11,923 nucleotides of DNA from Roseburia sp. Lineage in GTDB: Bacteria; Bacillota; Clostridia; Lachnospirales; Lachnospiraceae. Shown in pieces: positions 4,811 through 11,923 of this stretch. The translations under genes were made by a program, and so were the position numbers. Each line of letters opens with the position of its first letter. The stretch's first letter is position 1. The notes beneath the pieces are model-generated. The model was not told the origin of the DNA. It saw only the letters and a program-made list of their open reading frames with translations, and did not search any database. Where the stretch lies: assembly GCA_003483745.1 (NCBI GenBank), contig DMYD01000043.1:1-11923 (forward strand), read 5' to 3'.

Positions 4811-6109
4811 TTGGCTGCTATTGACAGTGCCTATCATTATTATTTAAGCACTTATGGCACTTCGAAGGTATCGCGTTATGATACCCATAAGAAGAGTCAG
4901 CTTCGTGCTGTCTATAATCAGATTGTAAAAACAAATAAAGATACTCCTCTGTATAAAATTCCAGATTCCACGGATGTGAAAAAATTTGCGATCGACCTGA
5001 AAGAACATACTCGTTCGATTCAAAATGTGATCGCAGCTCTTTCTGATAATGACGAGGGGATTGAAAATGTATTCAACAAAAAGGTTGCAAAATCTTCCGA
5101 TGAATCTTCTGTCCATGTCACTTACATTGGGGAATACCAGAGTCTCGATAATTCCCTGCACTTTGATGTGGAAGTGAAACAGCTTGCCACTCCGCAGATT
5201 AATACCGGAAAATTTATTTTCCCTGATGAATGTGATTTTAAAGCAGGCACTTACACGTTTGATATATCAACGGATTTAAATTCTTATGAATTTCAGTATA
5301 CCGTAGGCAGAAATGATGACAATCAGCATATTCTCGAAAAGCTTGCACGCCTGGTCAATTCCTCAGGTGTCGGAATCCATGCCGATCTTGCCAAAAATGC
5401 AAGTAACAAGATTGCCCTGCGCCTGACTTCAAGCCAGACCGGTCTTGCCGACGGACAATCCTATCTGTTTGAGGTTACCCCGAGTTCCGATCATGCATCC
5501 GCAAAAGCAATGCAGACACTCGGTATTGATTGTGTTGCCCAGACAGCAAGTAATTCTTCTTTCCTATTAAATGGTACGGAACATGCATCTCTGTCAAATA
5601 CTTTTACTGTCAACAATGCTTTTGAACTGACGCTGAACAAACCAAGTTCCCAGACAAAGCCTGTGCAGATCGGTTTCAAAACAACCGCTGACTCCATTGT
5701 AGACAATGTACAGTCTCTGGTGAATGCATACAACAATTTGATCCAGTTAAGTTATCATTATGACGGTACACAGGAAGCTGACAAGCTGCGTCGCGATTTT
5801 ACGCAGGTGGTAAAACCTTTTTACAATGAATTTGAGTCATACGGACTGGATTTGTCAGATGACGGAGAGATCAAGGTTGACACAAATCTTTTAACGGGTG
5901 CTGTCACTGCTGCAGATGCAAAAGAATGTTTTTCTACATTAAATAAATTTAAAAATGATCTTGCAACAACCGCAGGAAATGTCTCTATCGATCCGCTAAA
6001 TTATGCAATCAAAACAATGATCACTTACAAAAGACCCGGGCATAAGAATTTTTCCTGTCCTTATCTGACCTCTGTGTATTCCGGGATGATGTTAGACCGA
6101 TATTGTTAG
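4811..6109 (+). CDS. FliD-like flagellar cap/hook-associated protein homologue
   Basis: The 432-residue protein starts at TTG (4811) behind AAAGGAGGGG. Residues about 115-212 (FDVEVKQLATPQI..., then LRLTSSQTG) resemble the FliD middle domain. Residues about 248-345 (FLLNGTEHASLSNTFTVNNA, ADSIVDNVQSLVNAYNNLIQ) resemble the FliD C-terminal domain. The usual FliD N-terminus with its GLDT-type motif is absent and replaced by a charged segment (1-100) beginning AAIDSAYHYYLSTYG. No signal peptide is seen, consistent with flagellar-type export. The C-terminus ends in a two-Cys motif (SCPYLT...DRYC). It may be a secreted cap paralogue or a filament-associated protein. The main fliD is probably elsewhere. 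Assignment to a FliD-like family is fairly safe; exact function is not. Confidence 0.72.
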   Translation: MAAIDSAYHYYLSTYGTSKVSRYDTHKKSQLRAVYNQIVKTNKDTPLYKIPDSTDVKKFAIDLKEHTRSIQNVIAALSDNDEGIENVFNKKVAKSSDESSVHVTYIGEYQSLDNSLHFDVEVKQLATPQINTGKFIFPDECDFKAGTYTFDISTDLNSYEFQYTVGRNDDNQHILEKLARLVNSSGVGIHADLAKNASNKIALRLTSSQTGLADGQSYLFEVTPSSDHASAKAMQTLGIDCVAQTASNSSFLLNGTEHASLSNTFTVNNAFELTLNKPSSQTKPVQIGFKTTADSIVDNVQSLVNAYNNLIQLSYHYDGTQEADKLRRDFTQVVKPFYNEFESYGLDLSDDGEIKVDTNLLTGAVTAADAKECFSTLNKFKNDLATTAGNVSIDPLNYAIKTMITYKRPGHKNFSCPYLTSVYSGMMLDRYC

Positions 6110-6111
6110 AA

Positions 6112-7296
6112 TTATAAACTTATAAGGTCGTTTTCATTTTTTTCTACAATATCAAGCATTGTTTTTATTCTTTCTATATAATTATGATGTTCTTTTACTT
6201 TACGATAACCGTTCTCTGCGATTGCGAGGCGCTCCTCCTCATGAGTCAGGTAGTGCCCCGCCTTTTCACAGAGATCTTCAATTCCGTCAAAGCATACCAG
6301 ATCTTCCCCTTCTTTAAAATAATATGGAATTTCTGCCTGATAATTGGTCATCAGGAAACCTCTTGCGCCAAGCACATCCCATACCCGGAGTGGAATACCA
6401 CTTTTAATATTTGGAATTGTAAAATTCAGATTGATCTTTGACATATGGAAAACCTGTGGCAGTTCACTCCAATAATCGACTGATCCACAATACTGGATCC
6501 GCAACAGATCACTGACATCACTGTTGCTGTATACATTGACATGATAATGTTTTGACAGTTCGATCAGAGCGCGCCTGCGCTCCACCTCCGCAATTTTAAA
6601 CCCAAGCACGGTTGTCTGAAAGATCAGTCCCAGATCCGAAAAAGATCCCTCCGATTTTTCCAGTTCAAAATATTCCTGCAGTTTTTCTAAAATGTCTGTG
6701 GTCAGCATCGGTTCCACAATATTCGCACCACTGATGTTTAACTGTGCCTCGATCACCGCATCAAAATATCCCCGCAGGTACTCCGGCAGCCTGCTTTTTA
6801 TCTTATCATAAGAGTTCCGTTCATAAAGGCTTCCGACAAACGCGATGTCTCCCTTATATTTCTGTATTTCCGGCGAATTGGAAATTACCATGTCCATCCG
6901 GTCCGTATCCACAGCAAGTGGCAGATACCAGATATGTTCCACTCCCATCCCCCGGAATTCCAGATAGTTTGTCTTATCAAAGGTAAAAATATAATTACAG
7001 GGATGAAAAATAGATTCGTGGTACATACTGATCAATGGATTATCGCAGCTCCAGGATACATATTTTATCCCCATTTTCTGACATACATTTGAGATCAGTG
7101 CAAAATAATTGACTGTAAATAACATATCATAGTGTGTTTCCCGCAGTTTGTTTTCAATTATTTTTTCAAATTCCGGATCAATATCATAATTTCCAAGGTG
7201 CTGTTCGATATTATCCACTGTATGCCCCAGTAATAAAAAGGTCTGCTCTATGTCTCTGTAATTATATGCCTTCCAGCGATACATTAAAATATGCAT
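6112..7296 (-). CDS. CgeB-like glycosyltransferase (DUF3880 / group 1 C-terminal)
   Basis: The 394-residue protein is a GT-B type glycosyltransferase of the CgeB family, expected to move a sugar from a nucleotide donor in the cytoplasm; donor and acceptor are unknown. The N-terminal half resembles DUF3880. The C-terminal donor-site region (about 300-385: PLRVWDVLGARGFLMTNYQAE, then EGEDLVCFDGIEDL and HEEERLAIAENGYRKVKEHHNY) matches the group 1 pattern well. The ATG at 7294-7296 has a weak CAGGA site 7 bases upstream. The frame stays open to 7542, but that part overlaps the preceding gene. It lies 34 bases after the neighbouring homologue and converges on the FliD-like gene with a 2-bp gap and no terminator between. 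Confidence 0.85.
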   Translation of the reverse strand: MHILMYRWKAYNYRDIEQTFLLLGHTVDNIEQHLGNYDIDPEFEKIIENKLRETHYDMLFTVNYFALISNVCQKMGIKYVSWSCDNPLISMYHESIFHPCNYIFTFDKTNYLEFRGMGVEHIWYLPLAVDTDRMDMVISNSPEIQKYKGDIAFVGSLYERNSYDKIKSRLPEYLRGYFDAVIEAQLNISGANIVEPMLTTDILEKLQEYFELEKSEGSFSDLGLIFQTTVLGFKIAEVERRRALIELSKHYHVNVYSNSDVSDLLRIQYCGSVDYWSELPQVFHMSKINLNFTIPNIKSGIPLRVWDVLGARGFLMTNYQAEIPYYFKEGEDLVCFDGIEDLCEKAGHYLTHEEERLAIAENGYRKVKEHHNYIERIKTMLDIVEKNENDLISL

Positions 7297-7330
7297 ATAA
7301 ATCCTGCTTTCTAAATAACTTTTTGTGCAA

Positions 7331-8596
7331 TTACATCCATGCTTCCTGAATCCACTCTGCCCTGCTTTTCCACGTATGATGTTCTTTTGCGGCCTGATAT
7401 CCACAGTCTGCCATCTTTTGTGTGGACTGCATGTGGCCAAACAGGTCAAATACACGGTCCGGTAAAGTCCAGATCTCATTTCGTGAAAACATGACAAGTT
7501 CTTTTCCATCTGTAAATTCTCTGCGCAGATAAGTGGAATCATCTGTCACGACTGCTGCCCCGGCAAGCATCCCGTTAAAAATACGGTCGTGTGCCCCGGC
7601 TTTGAACCAGGTCATTGTATTTAAGACAATCTTGCTGTCATTCATGAGCGGCAGTATTTCCGGCGCAAGCACTTTCCCGCCGTATACCAGATACGGATTG
7701 TCACTCCATTCACACTGATCCCAGCCTGTTCCGTATGCAGTCACACGGACTCCATTTTCCACCAATATACGGACTGCCTGTTCGCGGAAAAATGATGTTG
7801 CATAGGAATCAATAAAGCGCATCTGCACAATGATCTCATGAATGCGCTCCTCTGATATATCGTTACGCTTATATTTTAAATATTCTTCGATCACATCCTC
7901 CGTCGTGCGGTCAGGATGGTGCACTAGTTCCGACAGCACTTCCTGTGTCATCTCCTCCCCATCCACCTCCGGGATGGATGACAGATCCGGAATCATCTTC
8001 GCTACCGTGTAGATTGGTAGTGCCCCCGCGTATAAAACATCGATTCCACGCTCCGCGAGCTGTTTATGTCTGCTGCCAAGTTCCACCCCGGCATGTGGCA
8101 GAAAATCCGTATACCGGATATTTTTAAAATATCTGCGGATATACCGGACATGATTACGGTCCGTACACAACACAACAGATGTTGCAGGTGCATTCTGCAG
8201 TGGTCTTTCATAGTGAAACGGATGATCCATCAGGATATTGATGTAAGGAATTTCATAAGTTTCCCAGAGGTTTGTCTCTTTATTTACAGAATTTGCCCCT
8301 TTTGATTCTCCAATGCCTTGAAAAATATCCTGTCTCAAAAGCATCCCTGTTCCGGTCATGCCTGCCGGAAGTGACAGATTATATCCCAGGTTATTAAACG
8401 TCACACAGAAAAACCTCTGTCCCCTTTTTGTACCATCTTCGATACATTCGATCAGCGCCTGTTTACACATCTCTTCCATACGGGCATCATAGGTAAAGGA
8501 AGCATATCCCATGGATTCAAAGGCATTTTTCAGTTCCTGGGTGAATAAGTCAAGGGTGTCGTAAACACCGGTGAAGTAGATGATGGTTGTTTGCAT
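7331..8596 (-). CDS. CgeB-like glycosyltransferase (second tandem homologue)
   Basis: The 421-residue protein belongs to the same family as its downstream neighbour. Its C-terminal donor region (about 333-421) shows HDRIFNGMLAGAAVVTDDS, then FTDGKELVMFS and a CGYQAAKEHHTW end. The N-terminal half (YFTGVYDTLDLFTQELKNAF..., then INILMDHPFHY) is the DUF3880-like part, with an insertion around 200-260 not seen in the neighbour. The ATG (8594-8596) follows AGGAG by 6 bases. Pairing with the next gene suggests successive sugar additions or different acceptors. Flagellin or another surface protein is a plausible target given the FliD-like neighbour, but this is inferred. Confidence 0.82.
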   Translation of the reverse strand: MQTTIIYFTGVYDTLDLFTQELKNAFESMGYASFTYDARMEEMCKQALIECIEDGTKRGQRFFCVTFNNLGYNLSLPAGMTGTGMLLRQDIFQGIGESKGANSVNKETNLWETYEIPYINILMDHPFHYERPLQNAPATSVVLCTDRNHVRYIRRYFKNIRYTDFLPHAGVELGSRHKQLAERGIDVLYAGALPIYTVAKMIPDLSSIPEVDGEEMTQEVLSELVHHPDRTTEDVIEEYLKYKRNDISEERIHEIIVQMRFIDSYATSFFREQAVRILVENGVRVTAYGTGWDQCEWSDNPYLVYGGKVLAPEILPLMNDSKIVLNTMTWFKAGAHDRIFNGMLAGAAVVTDDSTYLRREFTDGKELVMFSRNEIWTLPDRVFDLFGHMQSTQKMADCGYQAAKEHHTWKSRAEWIQEAWM

Positions 8597-8652
8597 GGTG
8601 GTCTCCTGTACGTTACAAATATAACAATCATATATATTTATGTATCCTAAAT

Positions 8653-9846
8653 TTAACCATTTACCAGTTTTAAACGTTTTTTTGCCGGCTCATAACTGCC
8701 ACACTTCTGATAATAATACTTTGCCTCACTGATTTTCCCAAGGCACTCATAGATAACGCCGACATTATAATAAGCCGCATAAGAATTTACTCCCGCCATC
8801 CGGCAGTCCCGATGCTTTACCGCTTTAAGGAACTCTCCCACTGCTGCATCAAACATAGCGTTGTTCATATAGATGAGCCCCATCAGGAATTGAAAGTCCG
8901 CGCTATTTCCAAATTCTTCGTAAATGTTTTCAAAGAAAAGTGCTTCCACGGCACGTCCGCTGTTAATCAATGCATAACCGTAGGTTTCCACCATATCGAT
9001 CACATACTCTAACTTTGGTTCAAGGTCATAGCTTAGACCATGGGCAAACCAGAAGCATGCCTCGTCATAATCTTCTGCCATGTAATAGCTTTTTCCAAGC
9101 TGGTATAATAGATACGGGATCTGCTGCTCTTTTTTTGCATCTGCAATTTCAGATTTCTGCTCTGCATCCGTATCCTGCTTTGAGAGATTCTGTTCTAACT
9201 GCGTGGCATGCACTTTTGCATCCCATCCTAAATTTTTTAATTCCTGCTCCAACAGTCTTATGTTGCGCAGCGCTTTTGCCTTTTTTTCTTTCTTCGGAAG
9301 ATCATAACCCGTATGGCCGATCACGACCGGTGCTTCGTATGTACGATATTCCTTTTCATCATAGGCGGTTACCTGCTCATGGATTCTTCCCGTGTAATGA
9401 AAACTTTCTTTTGCAAAAATACGGTTGATCCACTCTTTATTTTCCTGCTTGCCGTCTTTTCCAGAAATGATATTGATTCTTTGAATCCTTCCAACCTCGC
9501 CCGGATGTTCGACAATCATCTTTTCTAACCGTGACAGATCAATCTTCTGTAGATATTCATCACTGTCAATGACCATCACATACGGATGTATTGCTTTCGA
9601 AACCGCAAAATTCTTTGCTGCTGAAAAATCATCGCACCATGTGAAATCATAGATATTTTTCGTATATTCTATGGCGATTTTTTTTGTCTGATCCGTGGAA
9701 CCGGTATCTACTACGACCAGTTCAAATCCGGTGTTCTGGAAGGATTTCAGGCAGCGTGCCAGATTGTGTTCTTCATTTTTGGTGATGATGCAGACTGATA
9801 ACATGTAATGATTCTCCTGTGTGCCGATTGATATATTGGTGGGCAT
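8653..9846 (-). CDS. Family 2 glycosyltransferase with TPR-like C-terminus
   Basis: A GT-A fold family 2 enzyme. The N-terminal domain begins LSVCIITKNEEHNLARCL, followed by VVVDTGSTDQT, the FSAAKN segment and the metal-binding VIDSDE (about 92-97). This pattern is typical of GT2 proteins with tandem helical repeats. The C-terminal half (about 240-395) contains TPR-like helices (YLLYQLGKSYYMAEDYDEAC, FLMGLIYMNNAMFDAAVGEF, AYYNVGVIYECLGKISEAK). A Gln/Lys-rich linker lies near 210-235. Start: the ATG at 9844-9846 follows GGAGG by 7 bases, giving 397 residues. A second good start is the ATG at 9802-9804 (MLSVCII..., AGGAG 9 bases upstream). It starts just after the stop of the upstream ATPase gene, so the two are translationally adjacent. 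Confidence 0.88.
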   Translation of the reverse strand: MPTNISIGTQENHYMLSVCIITKNEEHNLARCLKSFQNTGFELVVVDTGSTDQTKKIAIEYTKNIYDFTWCDDFSAAKNFAVSKAIHPYVMVIDSDEYLQKIDLSRLEKMIVEHPGEVGRIQRINIISGKDGKQENKEWINRIFAKESFHYTGRIHEQVTAYDEKEYRTYEAPVVIGHTGYDLPKKEKKAKALRNIRLLEQELKNLGWDAKVHATQLEQNLSKQDTDAEQKSEIADAKKEQQIPYLLYQLGKSYYMAEDYDEACFWFAHGLSYDLEPKLEYVIDMVETYGYALINSGRAVEALFFENIYEEFGNSADFQFLMGLIYMNNAMFDAAVGEFLKAVKHRDCRMAGVNSYAAYYNVGVIYECLGKISEAKYYYQKCGSYEPAKKRLKLVNG

Positions 9847-9848
9847 AT

Positions 9849-11561
9849 TCACTCCTCCCTGTCTGTCCCAATCAAAACTTTTTTGCCTTCAAATGCAAAT
9901 CCATAATGATATATCTGTTCCTTTCTAATTCCTTTATCAAGCAGGTCTGCATCGTATTTTTTCTCACAGATCTGCTTTAAGGCAGACAGAACTGTCTCTT
10001 GAATACTTTTTTCCTTTCGTGGATTTCGAACTTTGAATTCTAAAATAACTGCTTTGCATTCCTTTGAATTTTTCGGTTCTAACATTACATCATATCTGCC
10101 AAACCCACTTTCACGGTTGGATTTAAGGTAATATCTATCCCGCAGGTCAACAAGCAGACCTAATACAAAACCATGGTAAAAACGCTCAGGCTCTGCCCCA
10201 GATGCCCTCTCTCCGGTGTCGAAATAACTAAATGTCTGTATAGCAATTCGATTCATGTATTCATTCATCGCATCCACATCACCAAGTAACATTGCCATTA
10301 CAAAATCATTGTAATCTGGTTGTACAGGAGCAAACCAGTCATGTACCATACCCTGAAACATTAACTTTACTTCCAGATTCGTCAACGCAAGCTGGTATTT
10401 CGGCATCTTCCCCTCCTCAATATCCTGATATGTTTCATAAGATAATACTTTCAAATATCCACTCGCCAGCAAAAGACTCCAAACTGCTTTTTCATTTCCA
10501 TTTAATTGATTGTATACAATCTGCTCTTCAATTTCTGACCAGATGTATTCTCCGCACAATAATTTTTCAAATTTTTCCTTAATTGTACGGTTTCCTTCCT
10601 GAATCAATTTTCCTACCAGACTATTTGCACTTGTATTTGCCCAAAATGTTTTGTATAACTGTGTATCGAGATAATTTAAAATTGACCATGGATTATAAAT
10701 ATCTTTGTGTTCCCCAAAAATGAAACCATCGTACCATCTTTTTACCTCTTTTTTTTCTTTCTCAAGACCATACTGTTCCAATGCATCAAAGACTTCCTTC
10801 TCTGTAAAACCAAATACAGAAGCATATTCATTTGATGTAGTCGTAACTATCTTTAAGTTATTCAAATCTGAAAAAACGGATTCCTTACTTACTCTTGTGA
10901 TTCCCGTCATAATTCCACGTTCCAGTGCCGGATTCGTCTTAAATGTCGAATTAAACAGGCTTCGGGTGAATGCGACAAGTTCATCCCAGTAACCATCCAC
11001 AAATGCTTCCTGCATGGGTGTATCATATTCGTCTAACAAAATGATAACTTTTTTTCCATAATATCTATACAGGAAATCTGATAACTGATATAAAGAAGAT
11101 GTCGCATCCGTCTCTTTTATATTTTCCTCCAACATACGCTCATAATATGCTCTGTCGGCATCTGTAAGCTTTTCACTATCTTTAATATAACAAAACTTTA
11201 TATATATGTTTCTTAACACCTCACACATCTTTTGTTTTGTTTTCTCATAATCTCTCTCTTTAATCCGCGCAAATGACAGACTGATGACAGGATAAGTTCC
11301 CTGCAGCTCACGGTATTTTTCTTCTTTCCAGATCGCCAGATGTTCAAACAAATCTGACCTGCCGACATAGTCTATGGAAAAGAACTGCTCCACCATACTC
11401 ATTGTAAGTGTCTTTCCAAAACGACGCGGACGGGTGATCAAAGTCGCACTGTCCCCGCAATCCCACCATTCTTTAATAAAAGGCGTTTTATCTATATAAA
11501 AATAGTTTCCCTGGATGATTGTGGAAAAATCCTGTATACCGATTGCTATATTTCCAGACAT
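9849..11561 (-). CDS. AAA-ATPase-like protein with C-terminal PD-(D/E)XK nuclease-like domain
   Basis: The 570-residue protein fits the AAA-ATPase-like family (Pfam PF09820) joined to a PD-(D/E)XK domain (PF08011 type), very common in gut Firmicutes and Bacteroidetes. The N-terminus shows IDKTPFIKEWW, a Walker A-like RPRRFGKT (44-51), and Walker B VIILLDEYD (172-180). The C-terminus has GRYDVML with D491, then VILEFK with E508 and K510, giving a D-ExK nuclease-like set. Family function is unsettled; defence or mobile-element roles have been proposed. The start has GGGAGG 5 bases upstream. Its stop lies within a few bases of the GT2 start, so it appears to head the glycosyltransferase operon, an unusual place for it. 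Confidence 0.88.
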   Translation of the reverse strand: MSGNIAIGIQDFSTIIQGNYFYIDKTPFIKEWWDCGDSATLITRPRRFGKTLTMSMVEQFFSIDYVGRSDLFEHLAIWKEEKYRELQGTYPVISLSFARIKERDYEKTKQKMCEVLRNIYIKFCYIKDSEKLTDADRAYYERMLEENIKETDATSSLYQLSDFLYRYYGKKVIILLDEYDTPMQEAFVDGYWDELVAFTRSLFNSTFKTNPALERGIMTGITRVSKESVFSDLNNLKIVTTTSNEYASVFGFTEKEVFDALEQYGLEKEKKEVKRWYDGFIFGEHKDIYNPWSILNYLDTQLYKTFWANTSANSLVGKLIQEGNRTIKEKFEKLLCGEYIWSEIEEQIVYNQLNGNEKAVWSLLLASGYLKVLSYETYQDIEEGKMPKYQLALTNLEVKLMFQGMVHDWFAPVQPDYNDFVMAMLLGDVDAMNEYMNRIAIQTFSYFDTGERASGAEPERFYHGFVLGLLVDLRDRYYLKSNRESGFGRYDVMLEPKNSKECKAVILEFKVRNPRKEKSIQETVLSALKQICEKKYDADLLDKGIRKEQIYHYGFAFEGKKVLIGTDREE

Positions 11562-11639
11562 TGTGACCTCCCTGCTTTTCAGACTGATATTGTGCGTTCC
11601 TTTTTGTTGTGATAAATTAATAATATACCATTTTTGTTT

Positions 11640-11648
11640 ATTATACCA
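11640..11648 (-). promoter_or_regulatory. Extended -10 promoter of the ATPase-glycosyltransferase operon
   Basis: Minus-strand TGGTATAAT (TATAAT at 11640-11645, TG at 11647-11648) is a consensus extended -10 about 79 bases before the ATPase start. No -35 is recognisable at 17 bp. A second, similar TGGTATATT lies about 19 bases further downstream (plus 11621-11629). The divergent plus-strand gene begins about 35 bases away, so regulatory sites are likely shared. Confidence 0.45.
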
Positions 11649-11681
11649 TACATAACCTTTTTACCAGGAGAATTTCGATCT

Positions 11682-11923
11682 ATGAAAAAAGTAAGTGTCA
11701 TCATCCCATGTTTTAATGCAACAAAATATCTTCCGAAATGCTTTATGTCACTTGTACAGCAGACAATCGGAATTGACCAGATCGAACTGATCTTTGTAGA
11801 CGATGCATCCACAGATGAGGATGCTACCTGGAACATGCTGCAGGAATTTGAACGCGCCTATCCGGAAAGCATTATGATCTTAAAACTTGAGGAAAATATG
11901 CGCCAGGGCGGTGCAAGAAATGT
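11682..11923 (+). CDS. Family 2 glycosyltransferase, N-terminal part (runs off the window)
   Basis: The ATG at 11682 follows AGGAG at 10 bases and opens a frame to the right edge (80 full codons). The product begins MKKVSVIIPCFNATKYLPKC, followed by LIFVDDASTDEDAT and, near the edge, ENMRQGGARN. These are the nucleotide-binding strand, the DDxSTD motif and the conserved N-x-RQG-x-ARN segment of GT2 enzymes. It is transcribed divergently from the ATPase operon. It is probably the first gene of another glycosylation or polysaccharide cluster; the acceptor cannot be told from this fragment. Confidence 0.9.
   Translation, partial: MKKVSVIIPCFNATKYLPKCFMSLVQQTIGIDQIELIFVDDASTDEDATWNMLQEFERAYPESIMILKLEENMRQGGARN

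Noticed and set aside
7297..7542. N-terminal extension of the downstream CgeB-like gene (start at 7542)
   Set aside because: It overlaps the coding end of the preceding glycosyltransferase; its translation is unrelated to the family.
1..11923. CRISPR array, tRNA gene or insertion sequence
   Set aside because: Looked for regular spaced repeats, cloverleaf sequences and transposase motifs; none was found.

Overview
The window looks like the chromosome of a motile, low-to-moderate GC Firmicute, most likely a Lachnospiraceae (Roseburia/Agathobacter-like). The reasons are the Firmicute-type rpmG-secE-nusG-rplK-rplA-rplJ-rplL gene order, strong AGGAGG ribosome binding sites, consensus SigA promoters with 17-bp spacers, and a FliD-like protein beside CgeB-like glycosyltransferases. 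This placement rests on family knowledge and composition; no database search was possible.

Left end (1-867): no convincing gene. On the minus strand there are three consensus SigA promoters about 110 bp apart. Each is preceded by an A-tract and each has a G at the expected start point. The leftmost is followed by a hairpin and a boxA-like stretch typical of rRNA leaders. Transcription leaves the window to the left, probably into an rRNA operon, or alternatively into rpoB. A rho-independent terminator (802-835) separates this from rplL.

Middle (868-4610, all minus strand): the translation/transcription gene cluster. A promoter at 4579-4607 drives rpmG (L33, 49 aa, GTG start), secE, nusG, rplK (L11) and rplA (L1). 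A second promoter (2178-2206), just after rplA, starts a ~275-nt leader with the architecture of an L10 leader: a basal stem, a conserved core, an attenuator and a visible antiterminator pairing. It controls rplJ and rplL. Several shorter leader hairpins lie between the genes.

Right half (4660-11923): a cell-surface/flagellar accessory locus. A FliD-like gene (plus strand, TTG start) has a structured 5' leader displaying an AGGA tetraloop hairpin, a strong match to a CsrA-binding site. Converging on it with a 2-bp gap is a minus-strand run of four genes, transcribed from right to left: an AAA-ATPase/PD-(D/E)XK protein, a GT2 glycosyltransferase with a TPR-type tail, and two tandem CgeB-like glycosyltransferases. 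A divergent GT2 gene starts at 11682 and runs off the right edge. Together these suggest glycosylation of flagella or another surface structure, with the FliD-like protein as a possible flagellar component. That functional link is an inference from gene context.
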